This document shows, in pieces, positions 9,094-18,092 of a DNA stretch of 64,000 nucleotides (position 1 is the first letter of the stretch; every line of letters starts with the position of its first letter). The DNA lies in contig NZ_JAMZIK010000009.1 in NCBI RefSeq assembly GCF_024178315.1, positions 1-64,000 on the forward strand, written 5' to 3'. Below the pieces are notes generated by a model. That model made no database searches, was not told the DNA's origin, and was given only the letters and a program-made list of their open reading frames with translations. Source of the DNA: Siccirubricoccus soli (GTDB lineage: Bacteria; Pseudomonadota; Alphaproteobacteria; Acetobacterales; Acetobacteraceae). The position numbers were made by a program, and so were the translations under genes.

Positions 9094-9561
9094 GTGCTGG
9101 ATGCGATCGCAGGTTGGCCCATCGGGGCTTGGCTGCGTGCCTCGGACATCGCCTATCCCCTGGTGAATGCGGCCCACATTGCCTCGATTGGGCTGCTTCT
9201 GGGCGCGATTGTCACCTTGGACCTGCGTCTCCTCGGGGCCTTCCGGGTGCATCCCATTGGACATCTTGCGCCGCCGCTCGTGCGTGTTGCTGCGGCTGGC
9301 CTCCTGGCCGCAGCGGTGACAGGCCTGCTGCTGTTCAGTACTCGGCCTGTCATCTACATGGAGAATCCGGCGTTTCTTGCCAAGCTTGCCCTGGTCGGCC
9401 TCGCACTGCTGAATGCCCTGGCGCTCCGCCTGCATCCCTGGTGGCACAGCGGCACATACCAAGGCGAGGCCCCAGCGACAGTTCGGGTCGCGGTGGCAGT
9501 CTCACTCGTCGCTTGGCCGTCTGCCGTCGTCGCGGGGCGCTGGATCGGATTCCTCCAGTAA
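9094..9561 (+). CDS. DUF6644-like integral membrane protein
   Basis: A 155-residue protein with about four hydrophobic segments (roughly residues 18-40, 60-80, 95-112 and 130-150). The pattern W-P-I-G-A-W-L-R-A-S, H-I-A-S-I-G-L-L-L-G and D-L-R-L-L-G fits the DUF6644 family, whose function is unknown. The start is a GTG at 9094 because no in-frame ATG exists nearby; it begins 12 bases after the DUF6152 stop, so the two are probably translated from one message. A redox or metal role with the H-H-rich partner is a guess only. Confidence 0.65.
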   Translation: MLDAIAGWPIGAWLRASDIAYPLVNAAHIASIGLLLGAIVTLDLRLLGAFRVHPIGHLAPPLVRVAAAGLLAAAVTGLLLFSTRPVIYMENPAFLAKLALVGLALLNALALRLHPWWHSGTYQGEAPATVRVAVAVSLVAWPSAVVAGRWIGFLQ

Positions 9562-9605
9562 TTGCCGGACCTGTGCCGAATCTGCGCGGAATGAACTTTA
9601 CGACC

Positions 9606-9656
9606 ACTCAGCTCGCGTTCCTTCTGCGCCATGGTGGCGTAAATGCGCATCATCGG
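9606..9656 (-). pseudogene. Second relic of the small serine recombinase
   Basis: This short reverse segment encodes M-M-R-I-Y-A-T-M-A-Q-K-E-R-E-L, nearly the same as the helix in the recombinase pseudogene at about 2340-2400, and the DNA matches over about 50 bases with a handful of differences. The flanking sequence on both sides does not continue the homology. It is a leftover scrap of a second copy, showing repeated insertion and decay of this element. Confidence 0.6.
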
Positions 9657-9831
9657 CGAAACGGGCGACACTGACCGTCTCCCGCCGGGACGGGTCGTCG
9701 CGGTAGCATCGGGCCATGAGTAGCCACGCCGATTTCGTGCCCTTGCCCCTCCCCTCTGCCACGTCTGAGCGCGAGCCGGCCCCGTGCAGGATCAGCCTGC
9801 ACTTCAGCCGCCGTCCGGCGAGCCTGGCAGG

Positions 9832-10950
9832 ATGACCCAAGCCGGTCGCCCGGCCCCTTCCCCGAGCCCGGACTTGGCGTCTGCCGTGCAGGCCCCGAGA
9901 GGGCCGGCCGTTGTGCCAAGTGGCTGCCATGGCTGGCTGGCACGCTTCCCGCCTGGCCACTTCGCCTTCGTCATGGCGACCGGCATCGTCTCCCTTGCCG
10001 CCCACCTCCAGGAGGTGCCGCTGGTCCCCGTAGCGCTGTTCGCGCTTAGCCTAGTCGCCTACCCGGCGCTGCTGGCGATCACGCTAGCGCGGCTGATGCG
10101 GCACCCTTCTGCCCTGCTCCGCGACCTGGCCGACCATGCGGTGGGCCCGGGCTTTCTGACCATGGTCGCCGCGACCGGCGTGCTCGGGGCCCAGTTCGCC
10201 TCCCTGACCCCGTTCCGTGGGATTGCCCTGGTGCTGTGGCTGTGGGCCATCCTGCTCTGGGTCGCCCTACTCTACGGCTTCATTCTCGCAGCGACACTGG
10301 CCAGCCCGAAGCCGCCAATCGAGCGGGGGCTGAGCGGAGCTTGGCTCCTGGTTACGGTCTCGACCGAAGCGCTCTGTGTCCTCGGCACCTCGGTTGCCGA
10401 CTTGCTGCCGCGGCCGGAGGTTGGATTCTTTGCCTGCGTCTGCCTCTTCCTGCTCGGCGGGATGTTCTACACGGTCCTGATCGTGCTCATCCTCTACCGC
10501 TGGCTCTTCCTTGAGATGACCCCGGCAATGCTAGCGCCACCCTACTGGATCAACATGGGTGCAGTGGCGATTGCCACCCTCGCCGGCGCCGACCTCCTGC
10601 TCTACGCGCAGGGCCATCCCGGCGCCCTGGGCTTCCAGCCCTTCATCACCGCGCTGACAACGGGCTTCTGGGCCACGGCGACCTGGTGGGTGCCGCTGCT
10701 GGCCTTGCTGACTGCCTGGCGGCATGCGGCCGGGAGGATACCCTTGGCCTACGACCCGCAATATTGGTCCATGGTCTTCCCGCTCGGCATGTACACCGCC
10801 GCGACCGCGACCTTCGCGCGAGTGGCCGGCCACGACTTCCTCCTGCTGGTCCCGCAACTCTTCGTCTGGGTGGCGCTCGTGGCCTGGCTCGCCGCCTTCG
10901 TCGGACTTCTGCTGCGGGCGGCGCAGGTGGCGGTGGCAGCCCGGCGCTGA
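9832..10950 (+). CDS. TDT/SLAC1-family membrane transporter
   Basis: A 372-residue protein with about ten hydrophobic helices, of the tellurite-resistance/dicarboxylate transporter family (the same fold as TehA and plant SLAC1 anion channels). The opening F-P-P-G-H-F-A-F-V-M-A-T-G-I-V-S block is diagnostic, and the P-Y-W-I-N-M-G-A and Y-D-P-Q-Y-W-S-M-V-F-P-L-G-M-Y blocks are also typical. It probably exports or channels small anions or C4-dicarboxylates; the substrate is not evident. I prefer the ATG at 9832; a GTG at 9784 adds a low-complexity leader. It has no obvious operon partner and ends 60 bases before a decayed permease on the other strand. Confidence 0.8.
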   Translation: MTQAGRPAPSPSPDLASAVQAPRGPAVVPSGCHGWLARFPPGHFAFVMATGIVSLAAHLQEVPLVPVALFALSLVAYPALLAITLARLMRHPSALLRDLADHAVGPGFLTMVAATGVLGAQFASLTPFRGIALVLWLWAILLWVALLYGFILAATLASPKPPIERGLSGAWLLVTVSTEALCVLGTSVADLLPRPEVGFFACVCLFLLGGMFYTVLIVLILYRWLFLEMTPAMLAPPYWINMGAVAIATLAGADLLLYAQGHPGALGFQPFITALTTGFWATATWWVPLLALLTAWRHAAGRIPLAYDPQYWSMVFPLGMYTAATATFARVAGHDFLLLVPQLFVWVALVAWLAAFVGLLLRAAQVAVAARR

Positions 10951-11019
10951 AGGTCAAGGCCTGCCTGGCCTGGGATGGCTGGCGGCTCGGATCCGCCTCG
11001 GGCCGCGGCTCGGCCGCGG

Positions 11020-11516
11020 CCCGCCCAGCCCTGAGCGCCGCCAGAAAGAACATCATGGCGAAGGCGGTCTCGTGCCAGACGCTGATCAGCGCCAGCACCG
11101 GCAGAGCGGTGGCCTCGTCGCGCAGCCAGTTTACGCTGCCAAGACCGAGCGTTGCCAGCGCCTGGTTCGCCATGCCAAAGGACGGGTGCAACAGCATCTG
11201 CCAAGCGATGGACATGGCCGCGAGCGCGGCGATGTAAAAGCAGAAAGAAGATGGTCGGGTAAATCGTGCGGCCGCGTCCGCAGCCCTGCAGCAGCAGTGC
11301 GCGCCCAAGGCCGAGGCCCAGCGCGCCGGGCACCACCATCAGAACCTAGCATGCAGTGACGAGTACGGAGGCGCGGAACTCCGGACCTGCCGGCAGCGCG
11401 CGGACGTTCACGAGCCCGACGCAATTCGGTGGATCGCCACCGAGTTGCCAGTCGGTGAAGGCGGTGCCAAGCACGCGCAGCAAGCCTATCCGGCGCAGGT
11501 TGCGGCCCCAGGCCTA
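11020..11516 (-). pseudogene. Decayed sugar ABC transporter permease (UgpA/MalF type)
   Basis: Starting right after the downstream end of the ATPase gene, the reverse strand encodes L-G-T-A-F-T-D-W-Q-L-G-G, then F-R-A-S-V-L-V-T-A, a TAG at 11348-11346, then V-V-P-G-A-L-G-L-G-L-G and R-T-I-Y-x-T-I-F-F. A frameshift near 11240-11250 follows, after which I-A-A-L-A-A-M-S-I-A-W-Q and L-I-S-V-W-H-E-T-A-F-A-M-M-F-F-L-A-A-L continue. These are successive blocks of sugar-type permeases. At least one stop, one frameshift and the loss of the start and C-terminal half make it a pseudogene. It does not belong to the FbpABC-like type upstream, so it is probably the remnant of a different operon joined here. 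Confidence 0.75.
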
Positions 11517-11519
11517 GTG

Positions 11520-12593
11520 CTACTCCACTAGTGCCATCTGGCGTGGATCGAATTCCAGCCAGACAGCCTCACCCACCTCGTGCACCTGCAGCGGCGGGGC
11601 CGTGACACGCAGCTTGATACCGCTGCCTCGGGGTTGGATCAGGTAATCCCAGGTCTCGCCAAGGAAGACGCGCTGCGTCACTGTACCGGGCACCACCGGC
11701 CGGCCCGTAGCGCCCGCGGGCTGCGTCCGGTGCAGGCCGATGCTCTGGGGCCGCACGGAGAGCAAGACGGAGCGGTTGGCGCCGTTCAGTGAGGCATCCA
11801 CTTGGCCCGCCTGGAAGGCGACGCCATCGAAGCCGATCTCGCCGGCCTCCAGCTTCGCCTCGAGCAGATTGGTGCGGCCGATGAAGCCGGCCACGAAGCG
11901 GGTCTTCGGCCTGGTATAGAGCAGGTGCGGCGCGTCGACCTGCTCGATCCGGCCGGCATGCATCACCGCGATCCGATCGGAGGTCGCCATCGCCTCCGCC
12001 TGGTCGTGCGTGACATAAACCGTGGTGATGCGGAATTCGTTGTGCAGGCGGCGGATCTCGAAGCGCATCTCCTCCCGCAGATTGGCGTCGAGATTGGAGA
12101 GCGGCTCATCCAGGAGCAGCACAGCGGGCTTCACCACGATGGCTCGCGCCAGTGCCACGCGCTGCTGCTGCCCACCGGAGAGTTCGGCCGGGTAGCGCCC
12201 GGCCAGATGCCCCATCTGCACGACCTCCAGGATCTCGGCGATTCTGCGCTGCACCTCGGCCGCCGGCAGCTTGCGCAGCTTCAGGCCGAAGCCGACATTC
12301 TCCGCAACCGTCATGTTTGGCCAGATGGCATAGCTCTGGAAGATCATGGACATCTGGCGCCGCTCGGGTGGCATGACAGAACCCGGCATGGAGATGACCT
12401 TACCGCCCATCTCCACCGTGCCATCCGTCGGCTCGATGAAGCCGGCGATCATGCGCAGCGTCGTGGTCTTGCCGCAGCCGGAGGGGCCGAGCAGGGAGAC
12501 GAACTCGCCCTCGTTCAGGGTCAGGTTGATGTGGTCCACGATCACCATCTTGCCGTAGGCCTTTGTCAGGCCCCGGAGGGAAAGGTGGGACAT
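11520..12593 (-). CDS. ABC transporter ATP-binding protein (FbpC/PotA type)
   Basis: A 357-residue ATPase with Walker A G-P-S-G-C-G-K-T (36-43), signature L-S-G-G-Q-Q-Q-R, Walker B V-L-L-L-D-E-P and a T-H-D switch, followed by a C-terminal TOBE-like domain. It powers import for the upstream permease and binding protein; the set resembles Fe(III), thiamine or phosphonate importers. Its ATG is two bases after the permease stop, so it is the third gene of one operon read leftward (binding protein, permease, ATPase). All catalytic motifs are intact. The first bases after its stop begin a decayed permease of another family. Confidence 0.92.
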   Translation of the reverse strand: MSHLSLRGLTKAYGKMVIVDHINLTLNEGEFVSLLGPSGCGKTTTLRMIAGFIEPTDGTVEMGGKVISMPGSVMPPERRQMSMIFQSYAIWPNMTVAENVGFGLKLRKLPAAEVQRRIAEILEVVQMGHLAGRYPAELSGGQQQRVALARAIVVKPAVLLLDEPLSNLDANLREEMRFEIRRLHNEFRITTVYVTHDQAEAMATSDRIAVMHAGRIEQVDAPHLLYTRPKTRFVAGFIGRTNLLEAKLEAGEIGFDGVAFQAGQVDASLNGANRSVLLSVRPQSIGLHRTQPAGATGRPVVPGTVTQRVFLGETWDYLIQPRGSGIKLRVTAPPLQVHEVGEAVWLEFDPRQMALVE

Positions 12594-12595
12594 CC

Positions 12596-14350
12596 CTAGT
12601 TCCTCCGTAGCATGAAGTCGCGCCCGACCAGCTTCATGCCGATGCCGACGAGCACGAGGGTGATCAACAGCAGCAGACCACCGAAGGCGGCCAGCACCTC
12701 GAAATTGCCGGCTTCGCTCAGGTCGTAGAGAAGGACGGACATGGTTCGCGTCCGCGGCCCGACCAAGAAGATTGCTGCGGAGAGTTCCCGTGTGGCGACG
12801 ATGAAGACGATCAGCCAGCCGCCGAGCAATGCTTTTTTCAGCAGCGGCGCCGTGACATGCACGATAGCGTGCAGCCGGCCGCTGCCCAGGATGCGTGCCG
12901 CTTCCTCCATTTCGGGATGCACGGTTCGTACCGCAGCGGCCGAATTGGCGTAGGCGATGGGCAGGAAGCGCGCCGTGAAGGCGAAGATTATGATGGCCGC
13001 CGTGCCGTAGAGCGCCAGCGGCGGCGAGGCATAGGCTGCGTAGAAGCCAATGGCCATGACAATGCCCGGGATGACAAAGGGGGCCATGGCCAGGAACCCG
13101 AGCGCATCACCGAAGGGCACCAGGCGGCGTTGCACGATGTAGGCGACCAGTAGCGCGATCAGCACAGCCATGGTCGCGGCGGAGGCTGAGAACCAGATCG
13201 TGTTCCAGATCGAGGTCAGCGCCATCTCGTGCTCAAAGATCAGGTGCTGATAGTTACGCAAGGTGAAGTTGTCCAGGCTGATCCCGCGCCCCCAGGCCTT
13301 GGCGAAGGAGGCCTGCACCAGGATGCCTAACGGCATCACCACCGACAGCAGCCCGACCAAGGCACACCAGGCGAAGAGCAGCCAGCGCCAGGGGCCAAGC
13401 TTGATCGGCCGCCGCTCACCGCCCTTGCCAGTCTGAGAGACGAAGCCCTTGCGCGCAAGAAGCAGCTTCTGCGCCACGATCATGCCCACCGTAATCAGTA
13501 GCAGCGGCATGGCATAGGCGGCCGCGACCTCGACCCGCACCGGATATTCGAAGAATTGCCAGAGCTGTGTCGTGACCACGTTGATGCGCGCCGGTATGCC
13601 GATGAGGGCTGGCGTGCCGAACAGCGCGATGGTTTCCAGAAACACCACCACGAAGGCGCCAAGGATCGCCGGCCAGACCAGGGGCAGGGACACCTTGCGC
13701 ATCGCCGTCCAGGTGCCGGCGCCAAGAATGTTGGCGGCATCCTCCATCTCCGAGGAGATGAGGTCCAGGGCCGCCTTGACGAAGATGAAGACCAGCGGGA
13801 AGGAGTGCAGCGCGATGACCAGCGCCAGTCCCTCGAAGCTGAAGATGTTGAAGAGCGGGCCTTCCGCCCCCGTCGCCCAGCGCCAGAAGCGGTTGGCCGC
13901 ACCTGAATTCGGACCTGCCAGCAGCATCCAGCCTACCGCGCCGAGGTAGGGCGGCATGACGAAGGCACCCATCACCACGCCCCAGGTGAGGCCCTTGCCA
14001 GGCATGTCGGTGCGCGACACCGCCCAGGCCATCGGCACTGCCAGCGCCACCGACAGCGCGGCGGAAGCGAGGCCGAGGGTCAGCGAATTCACCAGCGCAT
14101 CGACGTAGCGCGCACGGCCGTAGGCGGTGACGTAGTTGGAGAGGGTGAACTCGCCCGTGCCTTGCGTCTCGAAGCTCACGGCGAAGAGCTTGGCCAAGGG
14201 CGCCACCACCAGGAACAGCAGCGCCACAATCAGCAGCAGCCAGACCAGTGCTACCGGTTCGACATGGCGCAGCCGTCCGAGCAGGCCCAGGCGATCGGTG
14301 CCGCGGGCCTCGCCCACGGGTTCGGGAAGGGAGGCGGCAGTGTCGGGCAT
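12596..14350 (-). CDS. Two-domain ABC transporter permease (FbpB type)
   Basis: A 584-residue inner-membrane protein with two fused permease halves, about 12 helices in all. Each half carries an EAA-like loop: E-M-E-D-A-A-N-I-L-G-A-G in the first and E-M-E-E-A-A-R-I-L-G-S-G in the second, which contact the ATPase. Double-length permeases are typical for Fe(III)/thiamine/2-aminoethylphosphonate type importers. The ATG at 14350 is one base after the stop of the binding-protein gene; a longer in-frame start at 14428 would overlap that gene and adds only Arg-rich residues. Confidence 0.92.
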   Translation of the reverse strand: MPDTAASLPEPVGEARGTDRLGLLGRLRHVEPVALVWLLLIVALLFLVVAPLAKLFAVSFETQGTGEFTLSNYVTAYGRARYVDALVNSLTLGLASAALSVALAVPMAWAVSRTDMPGKGLTWGVVMGAFVMPPYLGAVGWMLLAGPNSGAANRFWRWATGAEGPLFNIFSFEGLALVIALHSFPLVFIFVKAALDLISSEMEDAANILGAGTWTAMRKVSLPLVWPAILGAFVVVFLETIALFGTPALIGIPARINVVTTQLWQFFEYPVRVEVAAAYAMPLLLITVGMIVAQKLLLARKGFVSQTGKGGERRPIKLGPWRWLLFAWCALVGLLSVVMPLGILVQASFAKAWGRGISLDNFTLRNYQHLIFEHEMALTSIWNTIWFSASAATMAVLIALLVAYIVQRRLVPFGDALGFLAMAPFVIPGIVMAIGFYAAYASPPLALYGTAAIIIFAFTARFLPIAYANSAAAVRTVHPEMEEAARILGSGRLHAIVHVTAPLLKKALLGGWLIVFIVATRELSAAIFLVGPRTRTMSVLLYDLSEAGNFEVLAAFGGLLLLITLVLVGIGMKLVGRDFMLRRN

Positions 14351-14351
14351 G

Positions 14352-15413
14352 TCAAATACCGAACGTGTCGCGCCAGAGTTCGCGGACCTCTGGCACGCCC
14401 TTCTCCTGCTCATCCTGGCTCGGCGCAATCAGCTTCACCTGGTCCAGCGGTAGAGAGCCTTCGGCCGCCGGTACATCCGGCCGCAACGGCTCCCCGAACA
14501 GGCGCCGTATGACCTGTGACATCTCCGGCCCGGTTTGGTACTCCATGAACAGCTTGGCCGCGTTCGGATGCGGCGCGTTCGACGGGATCGCAGAGGGCGC
14601 GATGGTGGCTAGCGTGCCCTCAGTCGGGTAGATCAGCCGCAACGGGTTGCCGCGCGACATGCTGAGCAGCATGGTTCCGGCAGGGACGCAGATGCCGATG
14701 CTGCGCTCCCCGGCATTCAGCAGGGTAACCGGGTCCTGGCTGGAGCGGCCAATCTGCGGCCGGTTCCGCTCCAGACGCTTGAAATAGTCCCAGCCATACA
14801 TCTTGCGCATCTGCACGGCCCAGACGCCGATGGCACCGCTGAAGCCCGGATGGCCCACGGCCACCTGGTCCTTCCACTTCGGGTCGAGCACATCAGTCCA
14901 GCTCTTCGGTGCATCGGCCTCCTTTACCTTCTGGACGTTATGGCCCAGCAGGAACAGACCGAGGAAGCTGGTCTGGTAGTAGTTGTCGGGGTCGGCGACG
15001 CGGATTGCTTCCAGCAACCCGTCCGCGTTCCTGGGGCGGAACTGCAGCAGCCGCCCCTCTCGCTTCAACATGGTGAAGTGGCCGGTGTTGGTGGAGCTGA
15101 AGACATCGCATTGCGCCACCCGCGCCCGCGCATCCTGCGACAGGCGCTGGAAGGCGACCTGGGAGGTGCTGCGCACCACGTTGCAGCGCACCCCGGGATA
15201 CCGCTCCATGAAGCCGCGGCCCACCGCCTCCGACCCCTCCGCGCTGTACTGGCCGGAGTACCAGGTAATCTCGCCCTCGCGCTTGGCAGCCTCATAGAGT
15301 TCGCGCTCATGCTGGGGCAGATTCTCCGCCGCACCTCGGCGAATGATCGCGAAGCTGGCTACCGTGGCGCCCAGGCCTGTGCCCAGCACCCCGCGGCGTG
15401 AAACCTGCGGCAT
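14352..15413 (-). CDS. Extracellular solute-binding protein (FbpA/AfuA type)
   Basis: A 353-residue periplasmic binding protein. The N-terminus has a twin-arginine motif (V-S-R-R-G-V-L-G) and a hydrophobic core, so Tat export is likely. The mature part reads E-L-Y-E-A-A-K-R-E-G-E-I-T-W-Y-S-G, typical of the type 2 iron/thiamine/polyamine binding cluster, then D-V-F-S-S-T-N-T-G-H and P-K-S-W-T-D-V-L-D-P-K-W-K-D. The ligand cannot be decided; the characteristic tandem Tyr pair of ferric-binding proteins is not obvious. It is the first gene of the three-gene operon. The Met at 15413 is preferred; an ATG at 15431 adds six residues. Confidence 0.88.
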   Translation of the reverse strand: MPQVSRRGVLGTGLGATVASFAIIRRGAAENLPQHERELYEAAKREGEITWYSGQYSAEGSEAVGRGFMERYPGVRCNVVRSTSQVAFQRLSQDARARVAQCDVFSSTNTGHFTMLKREGRLLQFRPRNADGLLEAIRVADPDNYYQTSFLGLFLLGHNVQKVKEADAPKSWTDVLDPKWKDQVAVGHPGFSGAIGVWAVQMRKMYGWDYFKRLERNRPQIGRSSQDPVTLLNAGERSIGICVPAGTMLLSMSRGNPLRLIYPTEGTLATIAPSAIPSNAPHPNAAKLFMEYQTGPEMSQVIRRLFGEPLRPDVPAAEGSLPLDQVKLIAPSQDEQEKGVPEVRELWRDTFGI

Positions 15414-15431
15414 GTGACGTTCCCTCTGCAA

Positions 15432-15889
15432 CTATTCTTCGTCTTTGGGAAGCTAGCAGAGCTTGGCCCCGCGCCAGATGCCAGCCCCGGCGTCGCCAGA
15501 TCAGCGGTCTGTGAAGGCCGGAGGCGCTTTGCACTGAATGTGCGGCGGCCCTCGGCGTAACTCGGTCGATCTCGGCCCAGTCGAGCAGCCCGGCGAGGTC
15601 CGCCAGCGACGATGCCGAGCGCAGCTCCGGCCGCGCAATGAGATCCTCTCACCCGGTCCGTCGCCGCCCCTTGGCCGCCTCCTGCCGCCGACGTCATGGA
15701 ATCAGAGCGCGCCGCGTCGCCTCAAGCGCATCCGCGCACAGTCTCCTCACAACTTGTCTCTTCTGACCAGATCGCCGCGCTGAGGATCGCCTGATCGCCG
15801 CCAAGCAGGCCAGGCGGAAGGCCGGCCAGAAGCGGGTCGGGCTGATGATCCCGATCCGCCCTGAGCCAGAGAAGGCGTTAGCGGCCTGG
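15432..15889. other. Intergenic with unassigned remnants
   Basis: Upstream of the FbpABC-like operon and before the IS630 relic. It should carry the operon promoter. Frames at 15780-15890 may be further decayed transposon sequence, but they do not match IS630 clearly enough to call. Confidence 0.4.
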
Positions 15890-16140
15890 CCGAGCCGGCA
15901 CAGCGTGATCGTGGCCGACGCCTTCGGCAACCCCTTCAGGCGCGCCATCGAGGCGAGAGGTGCCAATCTGCTCTACCTCCCGCCCTACAGCCCGGACTTC
16001 AACCCCATCGAGCAGGCCTTCGCCAAGCTGAAAGCCATGCTGCGCAAGGCGGCTGCGCGCACCCTCGATGACCTCTGGCACACCATCGGCCGCATCAGCC
16101 CGATGAGGCGCGGCGGTTCGTCTATTGCAGCCTCGCTGGC
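15890..16140 (+). pseudogene. IS630-family transposase relic
   Basis: The forward frame carries the conserved C-terminal IS630 block: R-R-A-I-E-A-R-G-A-N, L-L-Y-L-P-P-Y-S-P-D-F-N-P-I-E-Q (DDE region with the last acidic residue) and A-F-A-K-L-K-A-M-L-R-K-A-A-A-R-T. The usual D-N-x-G-x-H-K block just before it is corrupted, and a frame change near 16098 shifts the tail. Only the last third of the gene remains, so the element is dead. It is abutted by the recombinase relic on its right. Confidence 0.75.
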
Positions 16141-16199
16141 GCTGTGGCGCTGCCCGCCTTTGTCATTTTCCGCATCCTCCTGTTCGGCGTGCCGACGCT

Positions 16200-16576
16200 G
16201 TTGAGGCTGAGGCCGGTTAGCTTGAGCGGGAGGTGGAGAAGCTTCTTGTCCGCATCGTGGAGGCGTCGAGCGCTTCGGTCATCACCCTATGAGCGGCGGA
16301 TCGAGAAGCTGGAGACGCAGAAGGCGCTGATGCGTGAGCGCATCGCCAACTGCGGCAAGCCCATGCAGAGTTTTGGCGACGCCTATCGAACCGCGTTCGA
16401 CTTCCTCGCAAACCCTTGCAAGCTTTGGGAATCGGAGAGGATCGAGGACCGCCGCGCGGTGCTCAAACTCGTCTTTGCCGACCATCTGCCCTACATGCGG
16501 GGCGAGGGATATCGAACCGACAAAATCTCCATGCTGTTCAGGTTGCTAGGAGACGATCAGATGCTTGAAAAGGGAA
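16200..16576 (+). pseudogene. Large serine recombinase, C-terminal relic next to tRNA-Phe
   Basis: One frame encodes L-E-R-E-V-E-K-L-L-V-R-I-V-E-A-S-S-A-S-V-I and then, after a frameshift near 16288, Y-E-R-R-I-E-K-L-E, A-Y-R-T-A-F-D-F-L-A-N-P-C and K-L-V-F-A-D-H-L-P-Y. This is the coiled-coil and tail of large serine integrases common in alphaproteobacteria, such as those that end beside tRNA genes. The catalytic N-terminus is missing. The frame runs on into tRNA-Phe, giving a false G-G-I-E-P-P-T peptide. The position on the 3' side of the tRNA is what a tRNA-site integration would leave. Confidence 0.75.
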
Positions 16577-16652
16577 TGGTGCCCAGGGGCGGAATCGAAC
16601 CACCGACACTGCGATTTTCAGTCGCATGCTCTACCAACTGAGCTACCTGGGC
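16577..16652 (-). tRNA. tRNA-Phe (GAA)
   Basis: A complete 76-nt cloverleaf on the reverse strand: 7-bp acceptor stem (GCCCAGG/CCTGGGC), D stem GCTC/GAGC, anticodon stem TGCGA/TCGCA around a CTGAAAA loop with anticodon GAA, T stem GGTGG/CCGCC with TTCGATT loop, and an encoded CCA (16579-16577). It lies downstream of yacG on the same strand. The infA-maf-rng-yacG-tRNA-Phe order is, as far as I recall, common in alphaproteobacteria, so this is probably the native locus and the integration target of the island to its left. Confidence 0.97.
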
Positions 16653-16756
16653 CCATAGCGCACCCAAGGGGCGCCGGCAGAGGCCGCGGGAGATAGCGGA
16701 AGCCCGCGCATCTGTCCACCCGGGGAAGATAGGGTTTTCCACCGAGGCCCCCGACC

Positions 16757-16948
16757 TCAGCCCTCCTCCTCCTCCGCCACGGCCTCCCCGGGCACCACGT
16801 AATCCCCGGCCAGCCAACGGCCGAGATCCACCTGCCGACACCGGGCGGAGCAGAAGGGGCGGAAGCGGCCCTCCGGGTCACGCTCCCCGGTGGGGGTGCC
16901 GCAGACCGGGCAGGGGCGCGGTGGGCGCTTCGGCGGCTCATCCGCCAT
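16757..16948 (-). CDS. yacG: DNA gyrase inhibitor / zinc-binding protein YacG
   Basis: A 63-residue protein with a zinc-binding C-P-V-C-G pair near residues 13-17 and [14 protein letters not shown] near 32-45, which together give the four Cys of the YacG ribbon. E. coli YacG binds GyrB and inhibits gyrase. The tail is acidic. The start overlaps the end of the rng gene by 11 bases, so translation is coupled. tRNA-Phe follows on the same strand. Confidence 0.93.
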   Translation of the reverse strand: MADEPPKRPPRPCPVCGTPTGERDPEGRFRPFCSARCRQVDLGRWLAGDYVVPGEAVAEEEEG

Positions 16949-18092
16949 GGGGCATCTCCTCGATGGTCCAGCCCGCGAGAGGCAGGGAGGGGTCGGGGCG
17001 CAGGGTCAGTTTCCGGGTCATGGCGGCCTCGGCCTCCGCCAGGGCGCCGGGCAGCCCCTGCAACGCCGCCAGCACCACGGGGGCGACGCGCAGCGCCAGT
17101 CGCCGTCCCGGCACCGCCGCATCCTCCCGCACCGCCTGGCGCAGCGCGGCGAGGCCAGGGGTCAAGGGCCCGGCCAGCACCTCATGCAGCGGCGGATGCA
17201 CCCGCTGCCGCCTTATCTCGAACAGGCCGAGCGGCCCGAGGCCGAGCAATTGCGCCAGCCCGTCCCGTGCCAGCGCCTTGCCCAACGGCTCCGCATAGGC
17301 GGCGCGCTGCTTCACCGAAAGCCCGGCGAGGTCGAGCAGGATGCCGCCCGCCAGCCGCCGCAGCCGGACCTGCCGCGCCGACTCGGCCACTGCCAGCAGG
17401 TTGAAACGCTGCTGCGCCGCCCGGTCCTGGCCCGCCACCGGCCCGGCATCGACATCGATGGCGGTCAGCGCCGGCGTCGGGTGGATCAGCAGCCGGCCGC
17501 CGCCCGGCAGCGGCACCTCGGGCTCCGCCAGGGCGGCGAATTCCCCATCCAACGCCGCGTCGAAGACCGGCTGGTGGCTGAGCACCACCCGCCCCTCCCC
17601 CAGCGCCGCCCGCAACCGGGCGGCGAGCGCCGGCCCATCCGTCACCACCGGCGCGGTCGGCAGGGCGCGGGCCAGGCGCAGCGCTGCCTCCGGCCCCTGC
17701 GCCAGCAGCTTCGGTGGCCCCTCGGCCGGCCCCAGCGCCGCCTCGGCGGCCGAGAGCCGCGCCGTCAGCCTTGGCCCCTTGCCGCCCTGCGCCGCGCGGC
17801 TGACCCGCACCAGCACCCCCTGCCCCTCGGAAAGCCCGCCGCGCTTCCCCGGCATCTCGCCATCGGGCAGGAAGCCCGTCTCCCCGCCTTCCAGCGCCAG
17901 GAACGCCCCCGCCATGGCCGGCGCCAGGGCCGAGACCCGCGCCCGGTGCACATCCCCCACCCCATCCGGCCGCGCCGGCCGTTCCACCCAAGCCTCCCGC
18001 AGCTCGTCGCCGGAGAGCAGCACGACCCGCACCTCTCCTGGCGACACGCTCGCCAGAATGCGCAGCCCCTTGCCGCCCGCCGCTGCGTTCAA
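16938..18092 (-). CDS. Ribonuclease E/G family protein
   Basis: About 384 residues of the RNase E/G family, matching the short alphaproteobacterial RNase G-like form next to yacG. The N-terminal part has [11 protein letters not shown] and a [10 protein letters not shown]1-like strand; the catalytic region includes A-I-D-V-D-A-G (Asp pair for metal) and [10 protein letters not shown]. It would process or decay RNA in the cytoplasm. The start is uncertain: no ATG is near the conserved beginning. I chose a TTG at 18092, which has a G/A-rich site upstream; a GTG at 18143 is the longer alternative. maf and infA, often upstream of it, are absent here. Confidence 0.82.
   Translation of the reverse strand: MNAAAGGKGLRILASVSPGEVRVVLLSGDELREAWVERPARPDGVGDVHRARVSALAPAMAGAFLALEGGETGFLPDGEMPGKRGGLSEGQGVLVRVSRAAQGGKGPRLTARLSAAEAALGPAEGPPKLLAQGPEAALRLARALPTAPVVTDGPALAARLRAALGEGRVVLSHQPVFDAALDGEFAALAEPEVPLPGGGRLLIHPTPALTAIDVDAGPVAGQDRAAQQRFNLLAVAESARQVRLRRLAGGILLDLAGLSVKQRAAYAEPLGKALARDGLAQLLGLGPLGLFEIRRQRVHPPLHEVLAGPLTPGLAALRQAVREDAAVPGRRLALRVAPVVLAALQGLPGALAEAEAAMTRKLTLRPDPSLPLAGWTIEEMPHGG

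Noticed and set aside
16560-16641. Apparent C-terminal extension of the recombinase across the tRNA
   Set aside because: The G-G-I-E-P-P-T peptide is the well-known false translation of an antisense tRNA, not part of the protein.
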